Below are positions 12,101 through 25,732 of a DNA stretch of 64,000 nucleotides, piece after piece. The DNA is taken from the NCBI GenBank assembly GCA_020746105.1, contig CM036628.1, positions 5,776,001 to 5,840,000 of the forward strand, read 5' to 3'. The notes under the pieces were generated by a model, which made no database searches, was not told the origin of the DNA, and saw only the letters and a list, made by a program, of their open reading frames with translations. The DNA comes from Trogon surrucura (taxonomy: Eukaryota; Chordata; Aves; Trogoniformes; Trogonidae). A program made the position numbers and the translations under genes. How positions within the stretch are numbered: position 1 is the stretch's first letter; every line of letters begins with the position of its first letter.

Positions 12101-15100
12101 ATCTGCCCACTCGGCAGATATCCCAGCTGTCACCTGTAGCTACTTCACCTCTGCAAAGATTCTACAGAGCTCTCCTGAGTGACTTCCTTCCCATCCAGAA
12201 AAGCAACATCCTAGTGATTTCCCAGCAGCTGCATCGACATCACAAATGCCCATCCTCTCAGCAATGTTAATTCTTCAAGAACCTTTCAATACATTAAACT
12301 ACAGAAGGTTTTTGTGCTGTAGTTTATTCTCCCACCAGCACCCCTTCGGAGCCCTGCGGTCATTTTTATAAAATACTTCTGCTTCATTGCCAGGATGAGA
12401 TTCAGCACTTGGTAAAGCCAGATCTCTTCCATATCTGCTACCCTTTCTCAACAAGTACAGCATCAGACTCATTCGTCTTTTTTTGCTCTCTTGGAAAAAT
12501 ATGTTTATATGAGCAACCTTTAGTTGTTTGGACTGAAAAGCAGCAGAAATCAAACACAGGTGCAACATTCCAGCACGACGTTTTGTGAAAGAGATATTGC
12601 CTGACTTGCAAATTAAATCCCAGAAACTCAGTGATGGGCTGCAAAATTTGCTTTATAACAGTGCTTAAATCGGTCTGTTCTGCTTTGCTGCTGTTATCAC
12701 TCTGCTCAGCCCAAGGATATCTGTTCTGTTCAATATCCCAAACTCTTTAACATGGTAATGTAATATATTTTATTTACAGGTTTTCTCATTATTATGGAGT
12801 ACCATCTCAATAATAACTCAATGAAGGGAAGAAATAATACATTTTTGCTGCTTGGTCTCATCTGTGACAGGGAAGACTACAGCATAAACAAGTGGAGAAC
12901 TTACGGTCAAAAAATACTAGATATATCAAAATAACTTAATTCACCTCTATTAGTATGCAACATCTCCGGTAAATACATACTTTAATCCTAACAGGGCAAT
13001 TGTGGTGTTACTGAGATGCTGGTTTAAGGAAAAGGAAAACACAATTTTCACAGGTGATATGCTAACTGAGCTTTTAAGAGCTTTCAATGAGAATTAATAA
13101 CTTACTTGCATCAATGATTCTAAGAACTCTTTCAGTTTTCACAAGAGAATCAATTTAAAAAGAAAACTATCTGGTTTAAGTGTTAAAAGAGTTTTTTATT
13201 TGCATGGAAGAAAATATTTTTAATGGTACAAATACTTTTGACATTTCCTGGTAGGAACACTGTTTATCTTTCACAAAATCAAAAAATAAATAAATCACAT
13301 TTATGTGCCTGTTTACCAAGACATAATCTGAGGTTTTATAAGTGTAGAGGAAGAGATGTACTGTTCTGTGGCGTGACTCAGGCACTTCAGTGAACATTTA
13401 CAACTGCTCTTAAATGAATATACAAAATGTCCTCCCAGACCTGCTGTGAATGTCGGATTTTCAAAGCCACATTTTGATCGAATCTGATTCCTCAAGCACA
13501 GACACAGAACAGATATTTCCAATAAATGGTTGAAGATGTTACCCTGAACAACAGACATGTGGGAAAAGTAGAATATGTATACAGACCTACTTGCCAATTT
13601 CTTTCCTTAAAGAAAAATCTATATGAAATGGGGATTTTTCTTTAAAAAGTTTTGGGTTTGCCTGTTGGCATTCGCATCTTCTGTTTCAAATTTCATGTAA
13701 CTCAAAACTTTAACATTTTGGCTCATCTGGCTCAGGGAATGCCTGAGATGACAGCAGAGCAGGTGCAACACTAATGCTCTCAGTAAAGGGAGAGCATTCC
13801 TGTCTCTTCTTCCACAGGGACTGCAGACTGGAGCTGCTTTCAGATAAAAGAGGGCAGCATTTTTGGGTGGAGACTACGTGTGTGTGGGTTTTGTTGTGGC
13901 TGGGATTTGTGAAGTAAAGCTATAATAAAAAGAGATCCGACAGGTGCCATGTTTATACTTCCCTCCACCAAAAATATCTCTTGTCATTGTAAAGTGCCTA
14001 GGGAAATAGGACATGAAAAAAAAAATAAATCAACAAATATACGTTGCTATGAGAAAACAAGCAAGTGAAAAAAGGCTACCCCCCAAACAACCAAAAAAAT
14101 AACTTCTACCAGAAAGCTGAAACAGTGTCATTCCAAAGAAGTGACAGACAAGCATCCAGTCTTGCCAGAAATGATCACTGTATTTTGTTTTCAAGACACA
14201 CAAGTCTGAGCTCTCGACATATAACTAAGTTACTGGCCAAGCTGAAAACAGTGCCCAAGGGTATCTGAAATACTCTTAGTCTGTCATATCACAGATTACT
14301 TAAATACACTATTATAATAGGGCTCTGGCAATAAAAGGGACTCATTAATTCAAACCCACTCAAATGTAGTTGGAGCATGGTCATACCCTACCTGCGAAGT
14401 GGCTAATTAGGTACAAGATATTAACTGCTGAAGAAAAATTACATTTTCACAAGACTGAAAGTACTTCCCCAAAGCACTAAAACAAAAGTTGTTCCTTCAA
14501 CGTATGGTTTCCCTCCCTTGACGAAAATCAAGCCTCTACAAACAATCAATCAGCCACAGCAGAGTGACAAACTCCTCACATCACTGCCACATCAGGCAGC
14601 AAAAAGGAAAAGATACATCACTAATTGAAAGATGGATTTCATTGCTACGCTCTTAGTAAATACCAGGAGCGCAGGGTGAAATGTTAGAAAACAAATGAAA
14701 GCGTCCTTTAAAAAACTTTTAGTAATCTATTGAAATAATACTGCACTACTCTTTCAACAGCAAAAAAAACCCACCCACATCACAGCAAATTTTCTGAACA
14801 GCACTACAAAGCAAAACCAAGAAAAAGAAGAGAAAAAGAACAACTGCGGCACATCCAATTAAATTATGGTTGGTTTAGATAACCCCATTTTCTTGGGAAA
14901 CTTATTTCAGTGGTTATCAGTCACTTTTTTAAAAAAAAAAATTAACCACCCTATGCGAAGTGCACGAATATTGTTCTTCATAAAGTGAAACCTTCCAGCT
15001 CTCTTTCCAGCAACCGAAGCGAAAGGTGTTAATACACAGAATGTGGTAGGACATTGTTTAATAATATCTTAAACCATCTTGCCTGTATCAAACCATCCCC

Positions 15101-17689
15101 TCAGCAGTGAGGAAGATGTGACAGAAACGTCTAACACTGCAACAGACTGATCACTCAGGGTAAAGCTGAAACTGCCTTAGCTGGTAACACCAGCACCGAC
15201 GACAGCAGCAGCATCCTTTATACTCACTGACCCTAAAAGAGAATACAGCATCCCCGTGAGTTACAATTACCCGTGGCCATAAGCAAACTGTTCTCCATGC
15301 AGATCGCCTTCCAAGCCTGTCACAGCTGATAGCTCACACCTTGCTCTCCTCTGGCTGAAGCCCAGCTACAAGCGGTCAAGAGCTGGGCGAACGCACACAG
15401 AGCCCTAACCTGCACATGAGATACTTGCTGCCTACAAAACCCAGTCTCTACAAAACTCACTTGCACAAATGGGCAGATTCCAGTTTACAAATATAAAGGA
15501 AAAATTTTTGCAAGCCATCAGCGATGCAATTAGCCCTTTGGCCAAAAGTGAGCAAAAATACGGCAGAAGAAACGCCCGTCCTTGGCAAGAAGTAATGTTG
15601 CAGGGAGTAAGCACGCACCCACATTTTTCAGAATAAAACAACAATTTAGTTACAAATTGGCAGGTCCTCATCTTCACAAACTGACTTTTGATTTACTCAG
15701 CAATGTATCTGAAGTGGAACAGAAAAAGAGTTCAATTTTGCAGACGTACCAACTACAACCTAACCCAATAATGCAACTGTACCACAGGTGTTCAATTCTA
15801 TTTTTTGCAGTCCAAACCCCATATTTTTTGTTTTCAATTTCAATACAGAGAGACAGTGATGGATTATTACAATTATAACTCCATACCACGCATCCTGTGT
15901 GGTAGCACGCGATAAAGATTTTTCCTCTTTTTTGTGTATGTGCAGCTCCACGCCCAATCATTTGTGTCAAAATGACAGTACAGTGAGTTTCTACAGCATT
16001 ATCTACACTGCAAAATCCTCTGGTACAAGTGATTTTTATGCTCTTTGAAATCTTGTGGTTGGTTTTACGGATATGGTAAAAATGCATGACTGAAAAACGC
16101 TTTCAGAGATTTATAATCTATTACTTGGCTGCCGAGGCACATCTCGGTGGCAGAAATAGGGCATGTGATGCCCTTCAGCTACTCCAAGATCACACAGAGC
16201 TCCTGCCTGAACGTATCCATAAGGCTTGGAACCGGCTTCCCGAAATTAAAGAGCAAGCAGAATTAGTATGGAGTCTGCCTCTTCTGCCTTGTCTAATGCC
16301 GTAGTGGAGAATTTCTTTGACTTCATCCCTCTGCAGACAACTAGCCAGTAGGATAAATCAATGTGGTTTCACTGAAAACAATGTACGTAAGCACATACAA
16401 TGAAAACTGAAAATATGCCTTTTGGACTTTGGTCCATGCCTCTCTCACACACATATTTGGCTTTGTGCAGATCTTCTCTGCAAAAGCGGACGCACAGGAC
16501 AAGATTAATTAAACGATGACTAAGACTTGACCACTACCAAACATGCTCTAAAGCAGTCAGGTTTGAACGGATTTGATGGCATTGGAAAGAAAATTAAAAT
16601 CTCCTCCAAACCAGAAGTTCTGCCTCCCACCCATTATAGCAGTAACATTATTTCACTTTAAGTCTTTCTCTGAGAGTCTTTCATTTCAGTGCTAAGACAC
16701 TTCAGGCAAAAAAATTAAACTTTACATGCACGTGTATTACCATGACTTTAGAATTTTAGTACCAGTGCTCATGTGACAGCAACAGGAAAAATATTTATAT
16801 TCTAAATTCAGATGCTTGTATAAGAGAGGCTGAACTATAATCACACCCTACCACAGATATTCATCAGTAATTACATTTTTTAAAGTTTTCTAAAATGCAT
16901 GCCATGAAAATCAAAAGCAAGTAATTAAGAGCAACATGCAAACAAGGGGTTTTATTTATATCTAGTCAACATTTCTGTCACAGATAATTGCAGACCTTAA
17001 TGAAAACAATTTGATCTATTAAAGATGTATAAAATAAGCATGATGGATATGCAAAGTTGATTTCATTTCTTCCAAAAGAAGAAAACGTATTAAAAAAATC
17101 AATTAGGGAAGGGACTGCTTGAAAATAGGGAGCCAGTAAGATGCATCACTACAGAACTATTCATTAAAAATAATACTCCTTTTAATTTAGTCCCATATTG
17201 AATCGAATACTGTTCTTAATCAAATGTGTTTGTTATTTGCAAATATTCTACAAATTGTTAAAATAATGATATACCACAGCAATTTGAATTACCCAATTTT
17301 TAGCTCTGTTTAGTTGGATACACTGTATTGTTTCTGATTTTTTTCCACTATTTGCCATAAGCATTTTTAAACAGGGACATGATGAAAGGTAAACAGCAGA
17401 CAGGAGTACATTTCACTGAAGCTTCATACAAACACCTCACAAAAATATTTTAATTAAACAGAAGCTCCAGATGGCTGTCTTGAAAAGCTCTCATTTCAGA
17501 CTTTTGTCTCTACCAAACCTTGTCAGAAAAATGAGCTATCTTTGCTTTTAGAACTTGGCCATAAATATAACTTCACCATATGACCCTGGAGTATTTCAGG
17601 GATTTCATTCAAAATTGTAGTCACGAGGCGCACACTGACAATCTGCTACAAACTATTGGCTGTTTCCTGACTTACATGAAAAAAAAAAA

Positions 17690-17775
17690 ACCAAAAGACC
17701 CAACCAACCAGCCAACCAAAAACCAGCAACCAACCAAACACCACACCATAACCTACCGAACAAACAAACTAAAAA
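17690..17775. repeat. Low-complexity CAAC/CCAA-rich patch
   Basis: About 85 bases are nearly free of G on the plus strand, with repeated CCAACCAACCAG-like units after an A-run. It reads as an irregular, decayed microsatellite. The Pro/Asn/Thr-rich plus-strand frame and the Trp/Leu/Gly-rich minus-strand frame crossing it are products of this composition. Confidence 0.65.
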
Positions 17776-18952
17776 AATTACCAAAAATCCACGAAGCCCT
17801 AGAATTTTCAGATGCTTTCTTACAGACCAGTGCCTGCAAAAATAGCAGCGGAACATTTTTTGTTGTTCTTTGTGTAAAGAGGGCAGAAGCTCAGTAGACA
17901 TGAAGGACTAGCAGGAAAGTCTTCCTCAGACACACATGAAACACCCTAGAGGGTAGGTACAAAAGAGGTAGGGCCTAAACTAGCTGGTTTAGAAGACTTC
18001 AGGTGAGAGAACAAAAAACCTGTCATCCCTTCTCTTTGCCTTTCCTGCCCTCCATTCCCAAAAGCATAAATGCTTTGCATCAATCCAGGATCTATACATC
18101 TACAAATTTCATCCCCTCCTACAGGTATTAAAGCCTCCCTGTTGGCGGATGTCAATGGAATACAAACCACTGTGGCTAAACATGTAAAAATTAAAAGAGG
18201 TCAAAAGCAAGACACCAGCTGATTTGCTCACGAGTGAAACAAAAGCGAAATCCAAACAATATTTTGTTTCCAAATGGCATTTAAGGAGATGATACATATG
18301 AGATGATTTTTTTTTTTCAGTAGGGGGATGCCACTCTTACAAAGTGATTTTTCAGAGGAGTATTGCACAGGTTTTTTTCTTCTAATTCACGTTTTCTTGC
18401 TGAGTTTGACAAATTCCTTGCCGCTGACATTTTTCAGCTGTATGTTTATCGAATGTAGAGGTCAGTGGTTAGAGGGATGAATAACCTCAAGCAGTTTTCA
18501 TTGCTGTCAAATATCACAGCAGAAGGCGCTTCTAAATTCCTGTGATTATCCAAGAACTCTTTTTTCTTTTTTTTTTTTCTTCCTTTTTAATCATGAGCTT
18601 GGAAATGCTGAGTCACCTCTGTTCCATATGTCCGTGACTGCAAGCAGAACACATGTTCATGTGCTATGAATTTCACACGGAAGACACGAGGAATTTTTAT
18701 ACTGACAGATACGGAAGCACCTCGTTCTACTCATATTAATCTCAAAACTGGAAGTGCCTAAGCTGGAATAGCAATGCTGTCTACAGGCATCTGACCTCAG
18801 ATCCAGAGAAAGTCTAGTCACAAAGGGCTGGCCTGGTTTCAAAGCTAATAATCTTTTTTGGCAAGAATCAAAACTTCTTAATTTCGGCTTGGTTCCAAGT
18901 TAATTTGGCTAGAATGTATCTGGTCCTGTTCAGAAGAGTCCGTACAGCGTTC

Positions 18953-19027
18953 CTCCAGGTGAATTCATAAGCTTGGACCTCACCTTATAAATTGACCTTC
19001 CTCAGTGAATGTATAAGCTTGGACTTG
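18953..19027 (+). repeat. Diverged direct duplication
   Basis: The block around GTGAATTCATAAGCTTGGAC is repeated about 46 bases downstream as GTGAATGTATAAGCTTGGAC. The intervening sequence also contains a similar CACCTTATAAATTGACC phrase. It looks like a local tandem duplication that has since diverged. No function is evident. Confidence 0.55.
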
Positions 19028-22000
19028 GATTCCCTTTCACGGCCCCTGCTTTCACTAAAGTCTACTTTCTGAAAGCATATAAGAACAGGAAAACTGTTAT
19101 CAGCTGAGGAAAGCAGAAGACTGAGCAGTTTTAAGCACAAACCAGCATTGCTCTGTCAGATGCCTGCAGAATTACAGCAAAATACAGACTATCCCTTCTT
19201 CTTTTGAGGGGTCAACCACATGGCCTGTTTTCTTCTTCAACCCAAAGGCAGGCTGAGTTCTGGCAGTTGCTTAGAAGAGGACAGAATCTCAAAAAAACAT
19301 TCCAAGTATTTTGCAGAAAGGAAGCCTTTGGTACGATGTTCTCCACAGGACCTCCCTAACTATGACACTTGATTGCTACTATTTGAGATCCTTTCTTAGT
19401 CAGGTATTTGGTAGTGTGGAGGAAAAGACAATTCTACTGGTCTCTACAAAAGGACAATGTTTGTGTCACTTTCTATTCTTTTTTTTAAAATTCCTTTTCC
19501 TGCTTTCTGCTGTTTTATTTTCAATATAATTTTAACATTTTGCCAGGGAGGCTGAAGCCATTACCAAGACAGGAATTTCTCAGTGTATTTATATCTATTA
19601 TGTAGATTCTCTGAAAATACGCAGTTCTTTGATCTAACTCAAGCTAGTCAGAGAGATAAGAGAAACAGGATTGATACTGAGCTATTTTGAAACTCGGGGA
19701 AAATGAAACACGTATAAATTAAAGAATGAACACTGTCCAGCTCCCTCTGCTATTCTGTCTTCTTTTTCAGGAGCCTGTCATGCATTATCAAGGAAATGTG
19801 TGTTACATGCTCTATATTTACCTGAAATTTTCTAATTCAATACCATTGGTAAAAATAGCAATAAGTGCTGAGCAACAATATAGCTATATCTGACTCTACT
19901 GAACAGTACTTTATATATATTCTCCACCTCATAAGGAGGGGGGTTCTTAAAGGGTCCCGGGTCATGAGACTGATTCTGGGAGAAGGAACATGCAGATACT
20001 GAACTTAAAGCTGTAATTAAAAGAAGATAAAAATCAAATCAATTAAAAGAAAAAAAATCCTAGTTTTAAAGTCTCCTGAATAAAATGCGTAATAATTTGG
20101 AGTCCTGAATCAGAAACACCTTTTTTTCACTGCTCGTACATATAAATGATATGAGATAAACAAGTAGGCAAGTGATTAAATTCTTGTTCTAGAGACCTTA
20201 GGTCAAATTTCAGTACAGCTGAAAGTAATCTCAGATTTAATTCTTGTCCTGCAGTTGTTAATGCAACCAAAGATGCAAGAGCTGCTAACATATACAAGCA
20301 TCCTATCTAAAAAAACTCAGCTATGCAACAACAGAAAAACCAGTCCAAATGGCTTCCACAAATGGTGCACATTACTTGTTGATAAGAGAGGGGGGAAAAA
20401 AAAAAAAATCGCCATTTTTGTACATCAGATCCTCTGTTAAAGAAGACAGTGCTGTATCAAGTTCACAGTACCCACAGGACATAAAATTTTACATGATCAT
20501 CATCAGACTCAACACTGAGGAAGACAAATGTAGGACTAAACTAATGGAGCTTACTTAGGAAATGAAATTGTAGCTTTGTCTCTGTTGGTGCTCAGGTATT
20601 CAATTCCCCATGCTAGTGTACCATGAGAACTAAGTATGAACTGGCCATGGGTAAAAGTAGTTTGGAAATTCTTCTGTCACAATAATGACATCCAAAGACA
20701 ATATGGTATCTAACAAAGGCATCTAAAGAGTTTAAGCCAAGGTTTGCAGAAGTTGGGAAAGGATTAGATATTAGTCATCTGCACTAGCAAAGGACTAGAG
20801 TGCACAATCGTCATGGATTTTCAGTCTTACATTCTCCTTTTGAAGGATCATCCAACCATAAAGAAGAGGAAAAGAAGTAACAGTTGCAACAAACAAGCCA
20901 TAAGAAAGTAAAAATGGCTGGATAAGACACTGGGAGAACCACGTCTAGAAGAAACACTGTCATATTTCCTAAGTTTTCATGAATATTCAACATAGTAAGA
21001 AATGACTCAGTGGTACTATGGGAATAGCAGAAATAGTTCTGTAAGTATTCTGTGAGAAGAACAATTTGGCATACATTATGTAAAAGAAAATTCAAGTAAT
21101 CTTTAAGTCTGACAGTACTGGCGGAGTTCCAAGTATTAAATATTTGGGTAAAACTGTATACCTAGAGACTCATCAAGGGTATGCACTTAATGAGAAAATC
21201 TGACTATTGTGAAGACTAATTACTATAGGTTACAAAAAAAAAAAAAAGTAAAAATCATGTATTGCCAGGTTGTGAACAAAGAAGCTAAAGACGTATCAAT
21301 TTTTGCAGAGCACATTATTCTTTTTTTTGGAGATTAATTTAGGAAAAAATATTACTGTATACCTGCAAGGAGATAAAAAGTAAGAACTCTAATTCAGGCT
21401 GTATAATTCTAATGCTGACACATATGACTCTCCTGCATTTTGGCAGAATGAGTGACATCACGAAAAAAGCATGGTGTTCTCCTTACCGACAGCCTGGCTC
21501 TCCAGTTTATAAGAATGCAATGTTATTCAGACGTACTTTGTGAGAAAAGGAGAACATCTTTGCCACTATGCCACAAGTACTGCATCATCATCTTTAATTT
21601 CCAAGAGACTCTAGTAAATGAACTAATGATTGCCTTTTTAGGGAATAGTGAGACAAACACAAAAAAAAAAGAAAAAGCCCGTATTTAGCCCGTTCATTTT
21701 AATCCTGCTCCCTCTCAAATCTCAGTAGTAGTAAAAATATCTCTAAATACATACTAAATCTTGCAACTGTATTGGAAAGAACCAAGGCCCAGGCAAAATA
21801 ATCCCTATAAAATAAGCCCAATCGGTTCCCTAGAGACAAATCTGGCAGCGTACACTGAGCAGCCCTTCCCAGAAATTTCAGCAAACTAGGGATCCTTAAA
21901 CACATTGAAAAAGCAATGGAACTGGACCCCTTGAAAAGAATCAAGACTGGCATATGTGGTAGTTACGAAAGGTCACGGGACAGGCAACAGAATGAAGTCA

Positions 22001-22054
22001 GACGTGAAGTTGAATTATACATGAGACTATTTTAATCCTGGTGTTATAATAAGA

Positions 22055-22440
22055 ACTGGTGTGTCAGGCCAAAGAGACAAACAACAGCTGAGAGAGTGGC
22101 CAGTGTGGCATGTTTGGGGAAAAGCAGGGCAAGAACAATGTCTTTGATGTATGGCTGTGATTGCTGTATGTGTGAGCAGCTGATAACATGTGGAGCTAAA
22201 AAAAAGTTAATGGGTGGAGGACTATGCCTTTCTTAAGGTTGAAACAGGCATGTAAAATCCCCCCAGCCCTTAAACCTCTGCCTTAGCCAGGTGGAAAGAG
22301 CCAGACAAGTCCTTTTTGATGACAAACTGCTAAAATTTGTATGAGCAAAACTATAAAAGGGTTGAGATCAAAGCTTTGTATTCAAAGGGACACAGGATGA
22401 TCATTTTCCAATGGTGAATGTCACAGCTAGGGTATAACAG
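22055..22440 (+). other. Possible old LTR-like or other unrecognised repeat patch
   Basis: This block is richer in G and C than its surroundings and has an LTR-like order. A moderately GC-rich upstream part is followed by TATAAAAGG at 22352 and then a short GATC/AAGCTTTG stretch. I cannot find both LTR ends, a target duplication or a second copy in the window. It may equally be ordinary unique DNA with a chance TATA-like motif. Confidence 0.2.
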
Positions 22441-22695
22441 AGCGTGTCAGTCCTTCAAAATGAGGCAGCCTTGCCAACCAGGCAAAGAATTTTGAATTAC
22501 ATTTCCACAGATCTGCAACATCATCAGACAAAAATGAAAAAGAAATGCAAATAATGCATTTAGTACTCAAGACATATGGCAGAATTCGTCTTGGTGCACT
22601 CTGATGCAGCAGTAACACAAGAAGCCAACTCATTTATCTGAGAAAATTCTACACCATAGCCGAGGTGGAACAAGCAGGTAATTCTGGCAAAAAAT

Positions 22696-22714
22696 ATTTT
22701 ATTTATTTATTTAT
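22696..22714. repeat. ATTT microsatellite
   Basis: A short array of ATTT units (about four to five copies) lies in AT-rich DNA. It is too short to be informative except as a possible length polymorphism. Confidence 0.7.
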
Positions 22715-23935
22715 TAGAATAATAAATTTTGTATATATCAAGTTTTACCACAAACCACTACTTAATGTTGGCAAAGCATGGAAGCACCACTCCGTGTTTC
22801 AATAAAGTTGAAGTAGATTGAGATTCTATCAAAATGATATATATTGACTTCTTAATCCAAAATGTTTTATTATAAAAATACCCTTTCTTTTCAAGTAAGT
22901 TTAGTTTTTGATTTTCAAACAGTTAGGGAAAAAAATGTTAGGTGGAACCCTTTGGCCTTGGTTCTTCAGCAAATAATGAGACATTTAGACTCGTCTGGTG
23001 GACAAATATCTGTTATTTTGACAGTTCTGTTGAGAAAATGAGGTCCAAAACTAGGCCAAAGTATATTTTTTGTATATTAATAGTTACTATGTTTCCCATA
23101 AGGGTTATGCTTGGATCTGTAAACTGTATTTAATGATAAATTAACATGGTAATGAACACATGTCTCAGCTGTTGGGCTATCACAGTAGTTCTCAAACAGC
23201 CATAACTATTGATGAAGAAAAACTCAAGATGTCAAAATATCAAACTTGAGAAAAAAAGAATGTCAGTCCTTAAAGTAAACTATGCTTTCCTAATATAACG
23301 CCTTACTCTCAGGGCATTTATAATCAAAGAATCACTGCCTAATGATGCCGGAGAAAACGACTACATATATGAATAACTGATGCTGAAAAGAAGACTGACT
23401 GATGAGCACAATATTGAGCCTTAAATATCACCTAATCACAATCAGTAACTTTCAGTCTGTAATCTACCTGCACAACCAAATGCACATGGGGGAAAAAGAA
23501 AAAAAAAAAAGGACAAAATTGCACGCTCTCATTCACAGGAACATGGAGCTGAGAATCACAACCCATGATGGCAAAAGCTTCAGCGCACATTTCTTTAAAT
23601 ATTAAATAGCTGAAAATTAAAGTATCAAAAATCCAGACAAAGGGGTATTATGCTCTGCAAGGTCTGCATTTGAACTCTGTGTGACAGAATGGCTTGCTTT
23701 CAGATCGTTGTGAAAAGTTTTTCCTTTGCCAGCCACTGTTCTCCTCTGAAATAGTTCCTACTGCTTCGCTGCTGGTCGAATGTCAAATACTCACGCTGAG
23801 GAACCAGAGAACTGAAGCTCATCCCTTATATCTTGGTCACACCAAAATCTCTACCTGCTTTTCACTGTTCTGTAACAAGGAGGTAACAGCACTTAGTTGC
23901 CTTTTGAAGCAGAAAATGCTGCCACATTACACTGA

Positions 23936-25732
23936 TCATAGAATCATAGAATGTTAGGGATTGGAAGGGACCTCGAAAGATCATCAAGTCCAATCCCCCT
24001 GCCAGAGCAGGAATGCCTAGACTATGCTACACAGGAACGTGTCCAGGCAGGTCTTGAATGTCTCCAGAGAAGGAGACTCCACAGCCTCTCTGGGCAGCCT
24101 GTTCCAGGGCTCCGTCACCCTCACTGAGAAGAAGTTTCTTCTCGAGTTTAAGTGGAACCTCTTATGTTCCAGTTTCAGCCCATTACCCCTTGTCCTATCA
24201 GTGGTTGTCACCGAGAAGAGCCTGGCTCCATCCTCGTGACACTCACCCTTGATATATTTGTAAACATTAATGAGGTCACCCCTCAGCCTCCTCTTCTCCA
24301 AACTAAAGAGCCCCAGTTCCTTCAGTCTTTTCTCATAAGGGAGATGCTCCACTCCCTTAATCATCCTAGTTGCCCTCTGCTGGACTCTCTCCAGCAGTTC
24401 CCTGTCTTTCTTGAACTGAGGGGCCCAGAACTGGACACAATATTCCAGATGGGGTCTCACCAGGGCAGAGTAGAGGGGAAGGAGGACCTCTCTCGACCTA
24501 CTAACCACCCCCCTTCTAATACACCCCAGGATGCCATTGGCCTTCCTGGCCACAAGGGCACACTGCTGGCTCATGGTCATCCTGCTGTCCACCAAGACTC
24601 CCAGGTCCCTTTCCCCTACACTACTCTCTAATAAGTCATTCCCCAACTTATACTGGAACCTGGGGTTGTTCCTACCCAGATGCAAGACCCTACATTTACC
24701 CTTGTTATATTTCATTAAATTTTTCCCCGCCCAACGCTCCAGCCTGTCCAGGTCTCGCTGGATGGCAGCACAGCCTTCTGGTGTGTCAGCCACTCCTCCC
24801 AGCTTGGTGTCATCAGCAAACTTGCTGATAGTACTCTCTAGTCCCTCATCCAAGTCATCGATGAATATATTGAATAATACTGGTCCCAGTACCGACCCTT
24901 GAGGGACTCCACTGGATACAGGCCTCCAACCAGACTCTGCCCCATTGACCACAACTCTTTTTCTTCTTCCCCTTAGCCAGTTCGCAGTCCACCTCACTAC
25001 CCGAGAGTCTAGACCACACTTCCTCAGTTTAGCAGCAAGGATGGTGTGGGAGACTGTGTCAAATGCTTTACTGAAGTCAAGGTAGACCACATCCACCGTT
25101 CTGCCATCATCTATCCACCTTGTTATATCCTCATAAAAGGCTATGAGGTTAGTCAAGCACGACTTCCCTTTGGTGAAGCCATGTTGACTGTCTCTAATGA
25201 CCCTCTTATCCCTGATATGCCTTGAGATGGCACCAAGGATAAGTCGTTCCATCACTTTCCCAGGGATGGAGGTGAGGCTGACCGGTCTATAGTTACCCGG
25301 GTCCTCCCTCTTGCCCTTTTTGAAGACTGGAGTGACATTTGCTTCCCTCCAGTCCTCAGGCACCTCTCCCGTCTCCCAAGACTTGGCAAAGATGATGGAG
25401 AGTGGTCTAGCAATGACATCAGCCAGCTCCCTCAGCACCCGTGGACGCATCCCGTCTGGACCCATGGATTTATGGATGTCCAAATTGCTTAATTGGTCCC
25501 TAACCCAGTCCTCATCGACTAAAGCAAACTCCTCCACTGCCCTGACTTCCTCTGGGGCCTCAGGGGAACGGGGCTCCTCAGGACAGCCTCCGGCAGAGTA
25601 GACAGAGGCAAAGAAGGCATTCAGTAACTCTGCCTTCTCTGTATCTTCTGTCACCAAGGCACCCACCTCATTCATCAGTGGGCCTACATTGCCTCTGGTG
25701 TTAGTTTTATCTGCCACGTATTTGATGAGTGG
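23936..25732 (-). mobile_element. CR1 LINE, 5'-truncated, about 1.8 kb
   Basis: The minus-strand element ends at the left with the octamer-repeat tail of CR1 (two TCATAGAA units when read on the plus strand). Before this lies a 3' UTR of about 80 bases that follows the ORF2 stop. The remainder encodes the reverse transcriptase and C-terminal domain of CR1 ORF2. At the right the similarity stops at about 25725-25740, where the protein changes from the CR1-like phrase [12 protein letters not shown] to unrelated residues. ORF1, the apurinic-type endonuclease domain and the 5' UTR are therefore missing, the usual 5' truncation from incomplete target-primed reverse transcription. CR1 copies normally lack clear target duplications and none is seen here. 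This is the longest CR1 copy in the window. Confidence 0.96.

Larger units (their letters stand above)
9178..23935. other. Single-copy AT-rich DNA, no gene recognised
   Basis: Nearly 15 kb without a recognisable exon. It contains a short inverted repeat at 11430-11460 (CCACCTCC and GGAGGTGG arms), a small GC-rich inverted repeat at 16129-16153, a CAAC-rich patch at 17690-17775, a diverged duplication at 18953-19027, A-runs, and an ATTT array near 22696-22714. The longest open frame (137 codons, minus strand, 15674-16087) has no family features I can recognise. Length alone does not make it a gene in AT-rich DNA of this size. Confidence 0.6.

Noticed and set aside
15674-16087. 137-codon minus-strand open frame
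   Set aside because: The longest frame outside CR1, but with no recognised domain, no signal peptide and no conserved motif. A frame of this length is plausible by chance over six frames of 64 kb.
16129-16153. CTGCCGAG...CTCGGTGGCAG inverted repeat as a microRNA or tRNA-like hairpin
   Set aside because: The stem is about 8 pairs with a bulge and a tiny loop, too short for a microRNA precursor, and no tRNA boxes are present.
23185-23200. CAGTAGTTCTCAAAC as a hAT/Charlie-type transposon end
   Set aside because: Only one imperfect end; no matching inverted end or 8-base duplication was found.
24024-25601. Plus-strand open frames across the CR1 copy (up to 159 codons)
   Set aside because: They are antisense shadows of the CR1 reverse-transcriptase frame. 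Similar peptides ([15 protein letters not shown]-like) recur antisense to the CR1 tails at 33.3 and 56.6 kb, as expected for shared DNA.
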